In this document: positions 7,913 through 15,845 of the stretch, piece after piece
Numbering within the stretch: the stretch's first letter is position 1
Layout of the letters: every line of letters begins with the position of its first letter
Assembly: GCA_013696425.1 (NCBI GenBank)
Contig: JACCYP010000272.1
Location: 1-16,993 of the forward strand
Direction: 5' to 3'
Source of the DNA: Thermoleophilaceae bacterium
Lineage (GTDB): Bacteria; Actinomycetota; Thermoleophilia; Solirubrobacterales; Thermoleophilaceae
DNA: 16,993 nt
Program-made: the position numbers and the translations under genes
Notes under the pieces: model-generated
What the model was told of the DNA's origin: nothing
The model's database searches: none
What the model saw: the letters and a program-made list of their open reading frames with translations, nothing else

Positions 7913-8149
7913 TCAGCGCCTCAGCACCTCGCGCACGTAGCTCTTTCGCACCGCCTCCGGCTGCAGCAGCATCCACGCCTCGCGGTCTTCGTCGCTGCCG
8001 CCGGCATCGAGCACCTCGCGCACGAAGCTCACGCACACCGAGCGGTCCTGGAGCAGCATCCACCTCTCCTCGGGCTCCTTGGCCTGCCGCGCCGCCAGCC
8101 GCCGCACGCTCTTGGGCGCCAGCAGCACGGTGCGCTCGAGCCGGCTCAC
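7913..8149 (-). CDS. Small repeat-containing protein of unknown function
   Basis: A 78-residue protein I do not recognise. It is built from repeats: residues 29-47 and 58-76 align with 12 of 19 identities (W-M-L-L-Q, then V, S, and VREVL), period 29. A weaker third copy sits at about 7-24 (VLLAPKSVRRLAARQ). Each unit looks like one or two short amphipathic helices with Arg/Glu faces. There is no signal peptide, no membrane segment and a single Cys. It starts at GTG 8149, overlapping the stop of the upstream GT-C gene as GTGA, so it is translated together with that enzyme and is very likely real. It may bind or regulate the membrane glycosyltransferases, but only the coupling supports this. 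Confidence 0.7.
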   Translation of the reverse strand: MSRLERTVLLAPKSVRRLAARQAKEPEERWMLLQDRSVCVSFVREVLDAGGSDEDREAWMLLQPEAVRKSYVREVLRR

Positions 8150-9759
8150 GGACCGCAGTCGCGCAGGTGCTTGGCCTCGATCAGCGGCCCCGGGCGCAGG
8201 TACTCGCGCGGCAGGTAGTTGAACGACAGGTCGTAGTTGAAGCCGACCGGGTCCGCGTCGGCGCGGTAGGGCGAGAACACCACGGTGCGGTCGCTCTCGC
8301 GATCGAGGCGCGCGTAGTAGGCCTCGGCACCGGCGAGGTCCGCGGCCAGCCCGCGCTCCTTCTGATGCGATCCCGTCACGACCCAGCAGTAGCCCCCGGC
8401 GCGGTAGGTGTCGATCAGATCCGGGCTGAGCTTCTTTTCGTACGCCTGGAACGGGCGCTTCACCGGGTAGCGGTCGAAGCGCTCGGGCGCGCGGCGCCCG
8501 CCGGTTGTGAGGAAGCGGTCGGGAACAAACGGCTCGACCACGATCCGCGTGCCCGGATCGAGGTTACGTGCGAGCCAGTCGCGGGCGAGCAGGCGGGTGT
8601 CGGTGTTGCCGAGGGTCGAGTCGCTGCGGATCGAGGCGATCGCGCCCTGGGCGACGAGCAGGATGATCACGCCGGCGAGCGCCACCGAACCGCCCAGGGC
8701 GGGGCGCTTCGCGCGGATCCAGTCCGCCGCCTGCACCGCGCCGATGCCGGCCAGGATGCAGATGGCCGGATAGGCCGGCAGGAACCACCGCGCGAAGAAG
8801 CGTCCCTGGCTGCCGAGGAAGAGGAAGAGCAGGACGGGGAGGGCAACGAGCAGCAGCCCCCGCACGCGGTTCTCCCGCAGCGCCGCCCAGCCGCCGCCGA
8901 GGGCGGAGATGAACGGCAATACGCCGAGCCCCCAGGTGAGGGTCCAGAGGTAGTAGAGCCAGCCGGGCACCTCCGTCTGCCCGAGCTTCGCGTTCGACGC
9001 CTGGCCGGACTGCCCGCCGAGCTGCTCGCGGAACGAGTTGAAGGACAACACCGAGAAGGGATTGAGGAAGAGGAAGACGACCACGAACGCGCCGCCTGAG
9101 AAAACCGCGGCCTTCATGAGGTCCCCGCGCGAGTCGCGCTTCTCGACCACCCGCGCGATCGCCGCGATGATCACGACGGCGGCCATCAGCCCGGCCGTGT
9201 ACTTCGTCGCGCAGGCGACGCCCGCGCCGCCGCCTGCAAGCAGCCAGTCGTGCCAGCGGCCCTTCTCGTAGGCCATCAGCGACCCGACGAGTGCGACCGT
9301 CACCGGCACCATCGTCACCACGTCGTTCAGCGCGAAGTGGGAGTAGAACACCGGCAGGAAGCAGAAGGCCATGAGCGCGGCGGCCACGAGGCCCACGCGC
9401 CGGTCGCCGTAGCGCTTGCCGGCCCAGTAGATGAGAAGGATCAGCCCGGTGCCGATCAGGGCGACGAACACCCGCGCGGTCATGTACGCCGCCTCGGGAT
9501 CGTTGTCGAAGGCGCGTGCGAAGTCGTCGGTGCCGAAGAAGCGCAGCCGGAAGAGGCCGTAGAACAGGTAGGCGAGGAGCGGCGGGTTCTCGAAGTAGCC
9601 CGGGTTGAACGTGCTCTCCTCGAAGAAGCGCACCGTGATCGAGACGAAGTGCAGCTCCTCGTCGGCGTTGAAGGCCCACGGCATGCCGTAGGTGATCGAC
9701 CACAGCCGCAGCCCGAGTCCCGCGAGCACGATGCCCGCCAGCCACCAGTGCAGCCTCAC
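8146..9759 (-). CDS. GT-C glycosyltransferase, PMT/ArnT-like (second of tandem pair)
   Basis: A 537-residue polytopic membrane protein. After a first helix (about 5-25) comes the outer-loop motif AFNADEELHF with Asp33-Glu34-Glu35, the acidic site of GT39/GT83 type enzymes, and then FNPGYFENPPLLAYLFYGL, which also fits that family. About ten more hydrophobic segments follow to near residue 375, and then a soluble domain of about 160 residues ending RPGPLIEAKHLRDC. It would use a polyprenyl-phosphate sugar donor outside the membrane. The upstream gene is a clear paralogue with the same layout and the same C-terminal ending. GTG 9759 overlaps the upstream stop as GTGA, and its own stop overlaps the small protein's start in the same way. 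Confidence 0.85.
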   Translation of the reverse strand: MRLHWWLAGIVLAGLGLRLWSITYGMPWAFNADEELHFVSITVRFFEESTFNPGYFENPPLLAYLFYGLFRLRFFGTDDFARAFDNDPEAAYMTARVFVALIGTGLILLIYWAGKRYGDRRVGLVAAALMAFCFLPVFYSHFALNDVVTMVPVTVALVGSLMAYEKGRWHDWLLAGGGAGVACATKYTAGLMAAVVIIAAIARVVEKRDSRGDLMKAAVFSGGAFVVVFLFLNPFSVLSFNSFREQLGGQSGQASNAKLGQTEVPGWLYYLWTLTWGLGVLPFISALGGGWAALRENRVRGLLLVALPVLLFLFLGSQGRFFARWFLPAYPAICILAGIGAVQAADWIRAKRPALGGSVALAGVIILLVAQGAIASIRSDSTLGNTDTRLLARDWLARNLDPGTRIVVEPFVPDRFLTTGGRRAPERFDRYPVKRPFQAYEKKLSPDLIDTYRAGGYCWVVTGSHQKERGLAADLAGAEAYYARLDRESDRTVVFSPYRADADPVGFNYDLSFNYLPREYLRPGPLIEAKHLRDCGP

Positions 9760-11417
9760 CGGTAGCTCCCCAAAGGGCCCTTCTTCTGCTTGCAGTCCCT
9801 CAGGCGGTAGATGCGTACCTCCGGACCGGGTCGGGCGAACTCGGTCGGGTAGTAGTTGTAGGAGTGGTCGAAGTGGAACTCGGGCGGCTCGGCGCCCTTG
9901 TCGTAGGGACTGAACACGCCGAGCAGCTTGGACTCGCGCTCGAGGCGGCGATAGTAAGCGAGCGCCGGTTCGAGCCCGTCCTTCTCCGAGCGCCCGCGGA
10001 TCACGCTCATCGTGACCACCACGCAGAAGCCGAGCCGTCGGTACTCGTCGATCGTCTCAGGCGTGATCGTGCGCCCGTAGTCCATCCGGCTCTCACGGTT
10101 CTCCTTGATGAAGCCGCGTACGAACTGCTTCCTGGACGGATGGATGTTCCCGCCCCGCGTGGCGAGCCGGTACCAGCGCCCGGGCACAGCGGGCTCGATC
10201 ACCGCGCGCGTGGAGCGCGGGTAGATCTCGGCCAGGTACTTGCGCGCGACGTTGCGCGTGTCCTCGCGGCCGAGCAGCTTGGCGGTGCGCACGTCGGCCG
10301 CCACCGGCTGGATCAGCACGACGGCCAGCAGCGCGGCGAAGGCGAGGCCGCGGAGAATCAGCCTGCGCTCCGGGACGAGGGCCGCCGCGCGCGCGATCGC
10401 GTAGCCGCCGAGCAGCGCCAGCGCCGGGTACGCCGGGAGCAGCCAGCGCCCGAAGTAGCGCGACTGGAAGGCGAGGTAGACAAACGCCGCGACGGGGAAG
10501 ATCACGAGAATCAACGCTCGGATCCGGTCGCGGCGGAACTCGAGCACGGCACCCACCACAGCGGCGATCGTGGCCGCGATGCCGAAGCCCCAGCCGAGCG
10601 AGTCGAGGTAGTAGAGCGGCCCGAAGTCGCCCTCTTGGCCGAGCTTCTCGAACTCCCCGGCGGTCTCGGCCTGGCCGCGGATCTGACGCTCGGCGGTCTC
10701 GAAGTCGAAGAAGAGGTAGGGCGTGGTGATGAAGAAGGCGAGCACCGCCATCGCGAATGCGCCGAGAAGGTCGAACAGCTCGCGCTTGTTCGCCCGCGCC
10801 CGCACGAGCGCGGCCACGATCAGTGGCAGCAGCACCAGCCCGGCCGTGTACTTGAAGCCAACCGCCAGGCCTGCCATCGCGCCGCCGAGGAAGTACCAGT
10901 GCCGCCCGCCGGTCTCGTACACGCGCACGGCGGCGAGCAGCGCGACCGCGACGGGGAAGAGCGTGCCCACGTCGGTCACCGCGATCCGGCCATAGGCGAC
11001 CGACAGGAACGCGAAGCAGATCAGGGCGGCGGCCGCCACCCCGGCCCACGCGTCCCAGATCCTGCGCGCGGCGATGAACACGCCCACCACGCCCACCACG
11101 CCGATCAACGCGGTCACGGAGCGGGTGAGGTCGTAGATGCCGGAGGGGTCCTCGCCGAACTTCCCGGGCACGTCTTCGATGAAGAGCTTGAGCGCCGCGT
11201 AGAGGATGTAGGTGAGGCCCGATGGGTTCTGGAAGTAGCCCGGATTCGCGTCGCCGCCGAACATCGCGACGGCGCGGGCCGTGAAGTGAGAGCCCTCGTC
11301 GACGTTGTAGACGTAGGGAAGCCCGTAGTCGTTGTTCTTCAGGCGCAGCCAGAGTCCCAGCGCGCAGATCGCGCCCAGGGCGAGCCATTGCAGCCAGGGT
11401 CCGATACGGGTGCTCAC
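9756..11417 (-). CDS. GT-C glycosyltransferase, PMT/ArnT-like (first of tandem pair)
   Basis: A 553-residue polytopic membrane protein paralogous to the next gene. The first helix (about 8-26) leads into YNVDEGSHFTARAVAM with Asp40-Glu41 as the probable catalytic acidic pair, followed by ANPGYFQNPSGLTYILYAAL. Further membrane segments run to about residue 390. The C-terminal soluble domain contains TRNVARKYLAEIYPRSTRAV and ends RPGPEVRIYRLRDCKQKKG, matching the paralogue's ending. GTG at 11417 is chosen because the family's N-terminal helix starts there and because the divergent ribD begins only 35 bp away; the longer open frame is antisense to ribD. It heads a three-gene operon. The sugar and the acceptor are unknown. 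Confidence 0.85.
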   Translation of the reverse strand: MSTRIGPWLQWLALGAICALGLWLRLKNNDYGLPYVYNVDEGSHFTARAVAMFGGDANPGYFQNPSGLTYILYAALKLFIEDVPGKFGEDPSGIYDLTRSVTALIGVVGVVGVFIAARRIWDAWAGVAAAALICFAFLSVAYGRIAVTDVGTLFPVAVALLAAVRVYETGGRHWYFLGGAMAGLAVGFKYTAGLVLLPLIVAALVRARANKRELFDLLGAFAMAVLAFFITTPYLFFDFETAERQIRGQAETAGEFEKLGQEGDFGPLYYLDSLGWGFGIAATIAAVVGAVLEFRRDRIRALILVIFPVAAFVYLAFQSRYFGRWLLPAYPALALLGGYAIARAAALVPERRLILRGLAFAALLAVVLIQPVAADVRTAKLLGREDTRNVARKYLAEIYPRSTRAVIEPAVPGRWYRLATRGGNIHPSRKQFVRGFIKENRESRMDYGRTITPETIDEYRRLGFCVVVTMSVIRGRSEKDGLEPALAYYRRLERESKLLGVFSPYDKGAEPPEFHFDHSYNYYPTEFARPGPEVRIYRLRDCKQKKGPLGSYR

Positions 11418-11452
11418 GGGGCGGGGACGGTAACGTGAGGCGGGCTCTTCCA
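11418..11452. promoter_or_regulatory. 35-bp divergent promoter region, GT-C operon versus ribD
   Basis: Two TANNNT boxes overlap head to head: TAACGT at 11431-11436 on the plus strand, and TACCGT at 11427-11432 on the minus strand, 9 nt before the GTG at 11417. Both promoters would share bases, so they could compete. There is no Shine-Dalgarno before ribD and no room for an FMN riboswitch. Confidence 0.45.
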
Positions 11453-12577
11453 ATGGCCCAGACCACCGCCACCGAGCGCGACGCACAACACCTGCGGCGG
11501 GCGATCGAACTCGCTTCGGGCGCCCGTGGACACACGAGTCCCAACCCGCTCGTGGGGGCCGTCGTGGTGAAGGGCGGGGCCGTGATCGGGGAGGGATTTC
11601 ACACCGGCGCCGGCAATCCGCACGCCGAGCGGGAGGCGCTCGCCGCCTGCTCCGAGGATCCGGCCGGCGCCACGATGTACGTGTCGCTCGAGCCCTGCGC
11701 GCACACCGGGCGCACACCGCCGTGCACCGAGGCGATCGCTGCGGCGCGCATCGCCCGCGTGGTGGCCGCGAGCGACGATCCGACCGCCAAGGCCTCCGGC
11801 CGCGGCTTCGCATTCCTGCGCGACGAGGGCATCGAGGTCGAGATGGCGGATGGGGAGATCGCCGCCGCGGCGCGCCTGCTCAACCAGCCCTTCCGCAAGC
11901 ACGCTGCCACCGGCCGGCCGCTCGTGGTGATGAAGACGGCCATGACCCTCGACGGCAAGGTCGCCACCGCGAAGGGCGACTCAAAGTGGATCTCCGGCGA
12001 CGCGAGCCGCGCGCGCGGTCACCGCTGGCGCGCGGAGATGGACGCCGTGGCCGTCGGCCTCGGCACCGCACTCGCCGACGACCCCCAGCTCACCTCGCGC
12101 GTGGAGGGCGTTTCCCGCCAGCCGCGGCGGGTGGTGTTCGACTCCGAGGCGCGGCTGCCGCTCGACTCGAACCTCATGCGCACCGCCGATCAGACCTCGG
12201 TCATCGTCATCTGCTCGCGCGCCGCGAAGCGCCGCCGGATCAGCGCCCTCGAGGAGGCGGGGGCGGAGGTCATCAGCGCCACCGGGCAGAACGAGGGCGC
12301 CCGCGTTGCGGTCGCCCTCGACGAGCTCGGCGCGCGCCAGATCCAGTCGCTTCTGCTCGAGGGCGGGCCGCACCTCGCGGGGGCGTTCTTCGACGCCGGT
12401 GAGATCGACGAGCTGCGCGCCTTCATCGCCCCGAAGGTCGCCGGCGGGCGCACGGCCCATTCGCCCGTCGAGGGCATGGGCGTCGAGAAGATCGCCGACG
12501 CCATGAGCGCCGTGACGCTCGACTGCGAGCCGGTCGAGGACGACGTGTTGCTCACCGCCCGCGTGAAGGAGTGGTGA
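11453..12577 (+). CDS. ribD: Bifunctional pyrimidine deaminase / reductase, riboflavin biosynthesis
   Basis: A 374-residue cytosolic enzyme catalysing two successive steps: deamination of the diaminopyrimidine from GTP cyclohydrolase II, then NADPH reduction of its ribosyl side chain. The N-terminal deaminase has the zinc site HAE at 57-59 and PCAHTGRTPPC at 81-91 (Cys82, Cys91). The reductase starts near 155 with VVMKTAMTLDGKVAT and KWISG, and has LLEGGPHLAGAFF at 301-313. Length is normal. ATG 11453 is chosen; an in-frame GTG at 11435 would overlap the -10 box. It is the first gene of the riboflavin operon and ends 4 bp before ribE. Confidence 0.96.
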   Translation: MAQTTATERDAQHLRRAIELASGARGHTSPNPLVGAVVVKGGAVIGEGFHTGAGNPHAEREALAACSEDPAGATMYVSLEPCAHTGRTPPCTEAIAAARIARVVAASDDPTAKASGRGFAFLRDEGIEVEMADGEIAAAARLLNQPFRKHAATGRPLVVMKTAMTLDGKVATAKGDSKWISGDASRARGHRWRAEMDAVAVGLGTALADDPQLTSRVEGVSRQPRRVVFDSEARLPLDSNLMRTADQTSVIVICSRAAKRRRISALEEAGAEVISATGQNEGARVAVALDELGARQIQSLLLEGGPHLAGAFFDAGEIDELRAFIAPKVAGGRTAHSPVEGMGVEKIADAMSAVTLDCEPVEDDVLLTARVKEW

Positions 12578-12581
12578 CCCC

Positions 12582-13151
12582 GTGTTCACCGGGCTGATCC
12601 AGGGCACGGGCGAGGTGCGCAGCGCCGGATCGCGCATCGCGGTAGCCACCCCTCTCGGCGCGCAGCTGCGCCCAGGCGACTCGGTGGCCGTGAACGGCGT
12701 CTGCCTCACCGCCGTCGACCCCGGCGCCGAGGGCTTCGCCGCCGACGTGATGGACGAGACGCTCAGCCGCTCCTCGCTCGGCGCGCTCGGCGAGGGCGAC
12801 GCCGTGAACCTCGAGCTGCCGCTGCGCGCCGGCGACCCGCTCGGCGGCCACGTCGTGCAGGGCCACGTCGACGGCCTCGGCGAGGTGCTCGACCCCGCGC
12901 CCGACCTGCGCATCGGGGCGCCGCCCGACCTGCTGCGCTATGTGGTGGTGAAGGGCTCGATCGCGGTCGACGGCGTGTCGCTCACGGTCGGCGAGGTCGA
13001 CGATGAGGCGTTCTTCGTGCATCTGATCCCCGAGACGCTCGAGCGCACGACGCTGGGCGCGCTTGCCCGCGGCGACCGCGTGAATCTCGAGGTGGACATA
13101 CTTGCCAAGTACGTGGAGAAGCTCTCCACCCCCCGCGATGTCTCCATTTAG
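12582..13151 (+). CDS. ribE: Riboflavin synthase, alpha subunit
   Basis: A 189-residue enzyme that dismutates two 6,7-dimethyl-8-ribityllumazine molecules into riboflavin and the pyrimidine precursor, normally as a trimer. The N-terminal signature is MFTGLIQGTGEV. The two homologous barrels are evident from VNGVCLTA at 37-44 and VDGVSLTV at 129-136, with LGGHVVQGHVDG at 87-98 between them. At 189 residues it is slightly shorter than the usual 200-215; the loss is in loops of both halves. It starts at GTG 12582, 4 bp after ribD. Its last 14 nt overlap the start of ribBA. The ribE name follows E. coli-type usage; some actinobacteria call it ribC. Confidence 0.96.
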   Translation: MFTGLIQGTGEVRSAGSRIAVATPLGAQLRPGDSVAVNGVCLTAVDPGAEGFAADVMDETLSRSSLGALGEGDAVNLELPLRAGDPLGGHVVQGHVDGLGEVLDPAPDLRIGAPPDLLRYVVVKGSIAVDGVSLTVGEVDDEAFFVHLIPETLERTTLGALARGDRVNLEVDILAKYVEKLSTPRDVSI

Positions 13152-14412
13152 CTCCATAGAAGAAGCGCTCGAGGACGTGACGGCCGGGAAGATGGTCGTG
13201 GTTTGCGATGCCGAGGACCGCGAGAACGAGGGCGACCTCGTGCTGGCCGCTCAGTTCGCGACGCCCGAGGCGATCAACTTCATGACCAAGCACGCCCGCG
13301 GGCTCATCTGCCTCGCGCTCACCGACCAGCGCTGCGAGGAGCTCGGCCTCGACCTCATGCCGGCGAAGAACGAGTCCGGCCTGAAGACCGCGTTCACGAT
13401 TTCGATCGAGGCGGCCGAGGGCACCACGACCGGCATCTCCGCGCACGAGCGCGCACACACCGTGCAGGTGGCCATCGACCCGCGCTCATCGCCCCGCGAC
13501 ATCTCCCAGCCCGGGCACATGTTCCCGCTGCGCGCGAAGCCCGGCGGCGTGCTCGAGCGCACCGGGCACACCGAGGCGGGCGTCGACCTCGCGCGCATCG
13601 CGGGGCTCAATCCCTCCTCCGTGATCTGCGAGATCCTGAACGACGACGGCACGATGGCGCGGGTCCCCGACCTCGAGCGCTACGTGGCCGAGCACGGGCT
13701 GCGGATGATCACGATCGCGGATCTGATCGCCTACAGGCGCAAGAACGACAAGCTCGTGGAGCGCGTGGTTCAGACCGCGCTACCCACCGACTTCGGCGTG
13801 TTCAGCGCTGTCGGCTACCGCTCGCTCGTGGATGAGAAGCACCACGTGGCGATGGTCAAGGGCGACGTCGCCGGGAAGGCGGACGTGCTCGTGCGCGTGC
13901 ACTCCGAGTGCCTCACCGGCGACGTGTTCCACTCCCAGCGCTGCGACTGCGGCCAGCAGCTCGAAGCGGCGCTCGCGCAGATCGAGGAGGAGGGGGAGGG
14001 CGTGCTGCTCTACCTCGCCCAGGAGGGCCGTGGCATCGGCCTGCTCAACAAGCTGCGCGCCTACAACCTGCAGGACAACGGCTTCGACACGGTCGACGCG
14101 AACCTCGAGCTCGGGCTGCCCGCTGACCTGCGCGACTACGGCATCGGCGCCCAGATCCTCGTCGATCTCGGGCTCTCCTCGATCCGGATCCTGACCAACA
14201 ACCCGAAGAAGATCGTCGGCCTCGAGGGCTACGGCCTCACGGTGAGCGACCAGATCCCGATCGTCTCCGAACCCGGGGACCACAACCGCGACTACCTGCG
14301 CGCGAAGCGCGACAAGATGGGTCACCTGCTCCACCACCAGGGCCTCGCGCTCGACGAGGAGATGATTCACGACGAGCACGTCTCAGACCGCGAGCGCGGG
14401 CGGCGTGGCTAG
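13138..14412 (+). CDS. ribBA: Bifunctional 3,4-dihydroxy-2-butanone-4-phosphate synthase / GTP cyclohydrolase II
   Basis: A 424-residue fusion supplying both precursors of lumazine. Residues 1-202 are the DHBP synthase that acts on ribulose 5-phosphate: DAEDRENEGDLV at 24-35, EAAEGTTTGIS at 91-101 and RTGHTEAGVDL at 141-151. Residues about 208-400 are GTP cyclohydrolase II: zinc ligands Cys258, Cys269 and Cys271 in VHSECLTG and QRCDCGQQLEAAL, then EGRGIGLLNKLRAYNLQD and LTNNPKK. Both halves keep their catalytic residues, so both should be active. ATG 13138 lies 14 nt inside ribE, and the stop lies 8 nt inside ribH. The last 20 residues are a charged, poorly conserved tail. Confidence 0.97.
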   Translation: MSPFSSIEEALEDVTAGKMVVVCDAEDRENEGDLVLAAQFATPEAINFMTKHARGLICLALTDQRCEELGLDLMPAKNESGLKTAFTISIEAAEGTTTGISAHERAHTVQVAIDPRSSPRDISQPGHMFPLRAKPGGVLERTGHTEAGVDLARIAGLNPSSVICEILNDDGTMARVPDLERYVAEHGLRMITIADLIAYRRKNDKLVERVVQTALPTDFGVFSAVGYRSLVDEKHHVAMVKGDVAGKADVLVRVHSECLTGDVFHSQRCDCGQQLEAALAQIEEEGEGVLLYLAQEGRGIGLLNKLRAYNLQDNGFDTVDANLELGLPADLRDYGIGAQILVDLGLSSIRILTNNPKKIVGLEGYGLTVSDQIPIVSEPGDHNRDYLRAKRDKMGHLLHHQGLALDEEMIHDEHVSDRERGRRG

Positions 14413-14830
14413 CGAGCGCTTCGCGATCTGCGCCGGCCGTTTCTACGAGGACCTGGCGGAGAAGCTGGTGGCGGGGGCCCGCTCGACGTTCGAGGCGGGC
14501 GGGGGCGAGGTGGATGTGTTCGACGTGCCCGGCGCCTTCGAGCTGCCGCTGGCGGCGAAGTACTGCGCGGAGTCCGGCCGCTACGCCGGCGTCGCCTGCC
14601 TCGGCGCGGTGATCCGCGGCGAGACCTCCCACTACGACCACGTCTGCGAGGAGGCTGCCGCCGGCATCAACCGCGTCTCGCTCGACACCGGCGTGCCGTG
14701 CGCGTTCGGCGTGCTGACGGTCGAGACCATGGACCAGGCGCTCGCGCGGCTCGGGCCGAAGCGCCACCAGGGCGAGGACGCCGCGCGGGCCGTGCTCGCG
14801 ATGGCGGAGATGCGGCGCTCACTCGTTTGA
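14405..14830 (+). CDS. ribH: 6,7-dimethyl-8-ribityllumazine synthase
   Basis: A 141-residue enzyme condensing the ribBA and ribD products into lumazine; it usually assembles as pentamers or 60-mers. Matching motifs are GAFELPLAAK at 43-52, GAVIRGETSHYDHV at 67-80 with His76 as the likely general acid/base, and FGVLTVETMDQALARLG at 101-117. Two departures from the common pattern are visible: the substrate-stacking motif reads RFY instead of RFN, and the GNKG segment after the conserved Arg115 is replaced by KRHQGED. The protein is also somewhat short. GTG 14405 overlaps the ribBA stop by 8 nt, and the stop overlaps the threonine aldolase start as TTGA. Confidence 0.94.
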   Translation: MASERFAICAGRFYEDLAEKLVAGARSTFEAGGGEVDVFDVPGAFELPLAAKYCAESGRYAGVACLGAVIRGETSHYDHVCEEAAAGINRVSLDTGVPCAFGVLTVETMDQALARLGPKRHQGEDAARAVLAMAEMRRSLV

Positions 14831-15837
14831 CCGTCAACCTCCACTCCGACACGCAGACGCGCCCCTCCGAAGGGATGCGCGAGGCGATGGCGCGCGCCGA
14901 GGTGGGCGACGAGCAGCGCAAGCTCGACCCGACGGTGAACGAGCTGCAGGAGCGCGTGGCGGAGCTGCTCGGCCAGGAGGAGGCGCTCTATCTGCCGAGC
15001 GGCACGATGTGCAACGCGATCTCCTACCGCCTGCACCTGCGGCCCGGCGGCGACGAGGTGATCCTCGACCGCACCGCCCACCCGATCGTGGCCGAGGCCG
15101 GCTCCCCCGGCGGCTTCAGCGGCGCGATGACCTACCAGCTCGATTCCCGCCACGGCATCTTCACCGGCGAGGACGTGCGCGGAGCGCTGCGCCCGGCCGG
15201 CGACCGCTACGCGCCGCGCTCCCGGCTCGTGTCCGTGGAGCAGACCACGAACATCGCCGGCGGCCACGTGTGGCCGCTCGACACGATGCAGGGCGTGCTC
15301 AACGTGGCGCGGGAGCACGAGCTGCGCACGCACCTCGACGGCGCGCGGCTGATGAACGCGGTGGTGGCGAGCGGCGTGCGCGCCGCCGACTACGCGGGCG
15401 GCTTCGACACGGCCTGGCTCGACTTCACCAAGGGACTTGGCGCTCCGGTGGGCGCCTGCCTCGCGGCGTCGAGCGAGCTGATCGAGGAGGCCTGGCGCTG
15501 GAAGCAGATGATCGGCGGCTCGCTGCGCCAGGCCGGCATCATCGCGGCGGCCGGGCTCTTCGCGCTCGACAACAACGTCGAGCGCCTGGCGGAGGACCAC
15601 GCGAACGCACGGGCGCTGGCCGAGGGGCTGGCGGCGCTCCCGGGCGTCTCGGTCGATCCGGCGGAGGTCGAGACCAACATCGTGATCTTCGAGGTCGAGG
15701 ACGGGCCGGCCTGGGCGCACAGCGCCGAGGAGAAGGGCGTCGAGCTGCTGGCCCTCGACGCCACCCACGTCCGGGCGGTTACCCACATGGACGTATCGCG
15801 CGAGGACATCGACCGCGCGCTGGAGCTGCTGGCCTGA
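14827..15837 (+). CDS. ltaE: Low-specificity L-threonine aldolase (PLP-dependent)
   Basis: A 336-residue fold-type I PLP enzyme splitting L-threonine and L-allo-threonine into glycine and acetaldehyde. The start NLHSDTQTRPSEGMREAMA is the family signature. His85 in DRTAHPIVAEAG is the residue stacked on PLP, Asp171 in THLDGARLMNA binds the pyridine nitrogen, and Lys202 in DFTKGLGAPVGA is the Schiff-base lysine. I chose TTG 14827 because the family N-terminus begins there and TTGA overlaps the ribH stop; a longer open frame upstream is a shadow of ribH. Being attached to a riboflavin operon is not typical. A related beta-eliminating lyase activity is possible, but the motifs favour aldolase. 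Confidence 0.9.
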   Translation: MTVNLHSDTQTRPSEGMREAMARAEVGDEQRKLDPTVNELQERVAELLGQEEALYLPSGTMCNAISYRLHLRPGGDEVILDRTAHPIVAEAGSPGGFSGAMTYQLDSRHGIFTGEDVRGALRPAGDRYAPRSRLVSVEQTTNIAGGHVWPLDTMQGVLNVAREHELRTHLDGARLMNAVVASGVRAADYAGGFDTAWLDFTKGLGAPVGACLAASSELIEEAWRWKQMIGGSLRQAGIIAAAGLFALDNNVERLAEDHANARALAEGLAALPGVSVDPAEVETNIVIFEVEDGPAWAHSAEEKGVELLALDATHVRAVTHMDVSREDIDRALELLA

Positions 15838-15845
15838 GACCCGCG

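Noticed and set aside
11418..11452. FMN riboswitch upstream of ribD
   Set aside because: Only 35 bp separate ribD from the divergent gene, far too short for the element, and its conserved helices are not present.
11435..11452. Upstream GTG start for ribD
   Set aside because: It would place the start codon inside the TAACGT box and adds only six residues (MRRALP) without family support.
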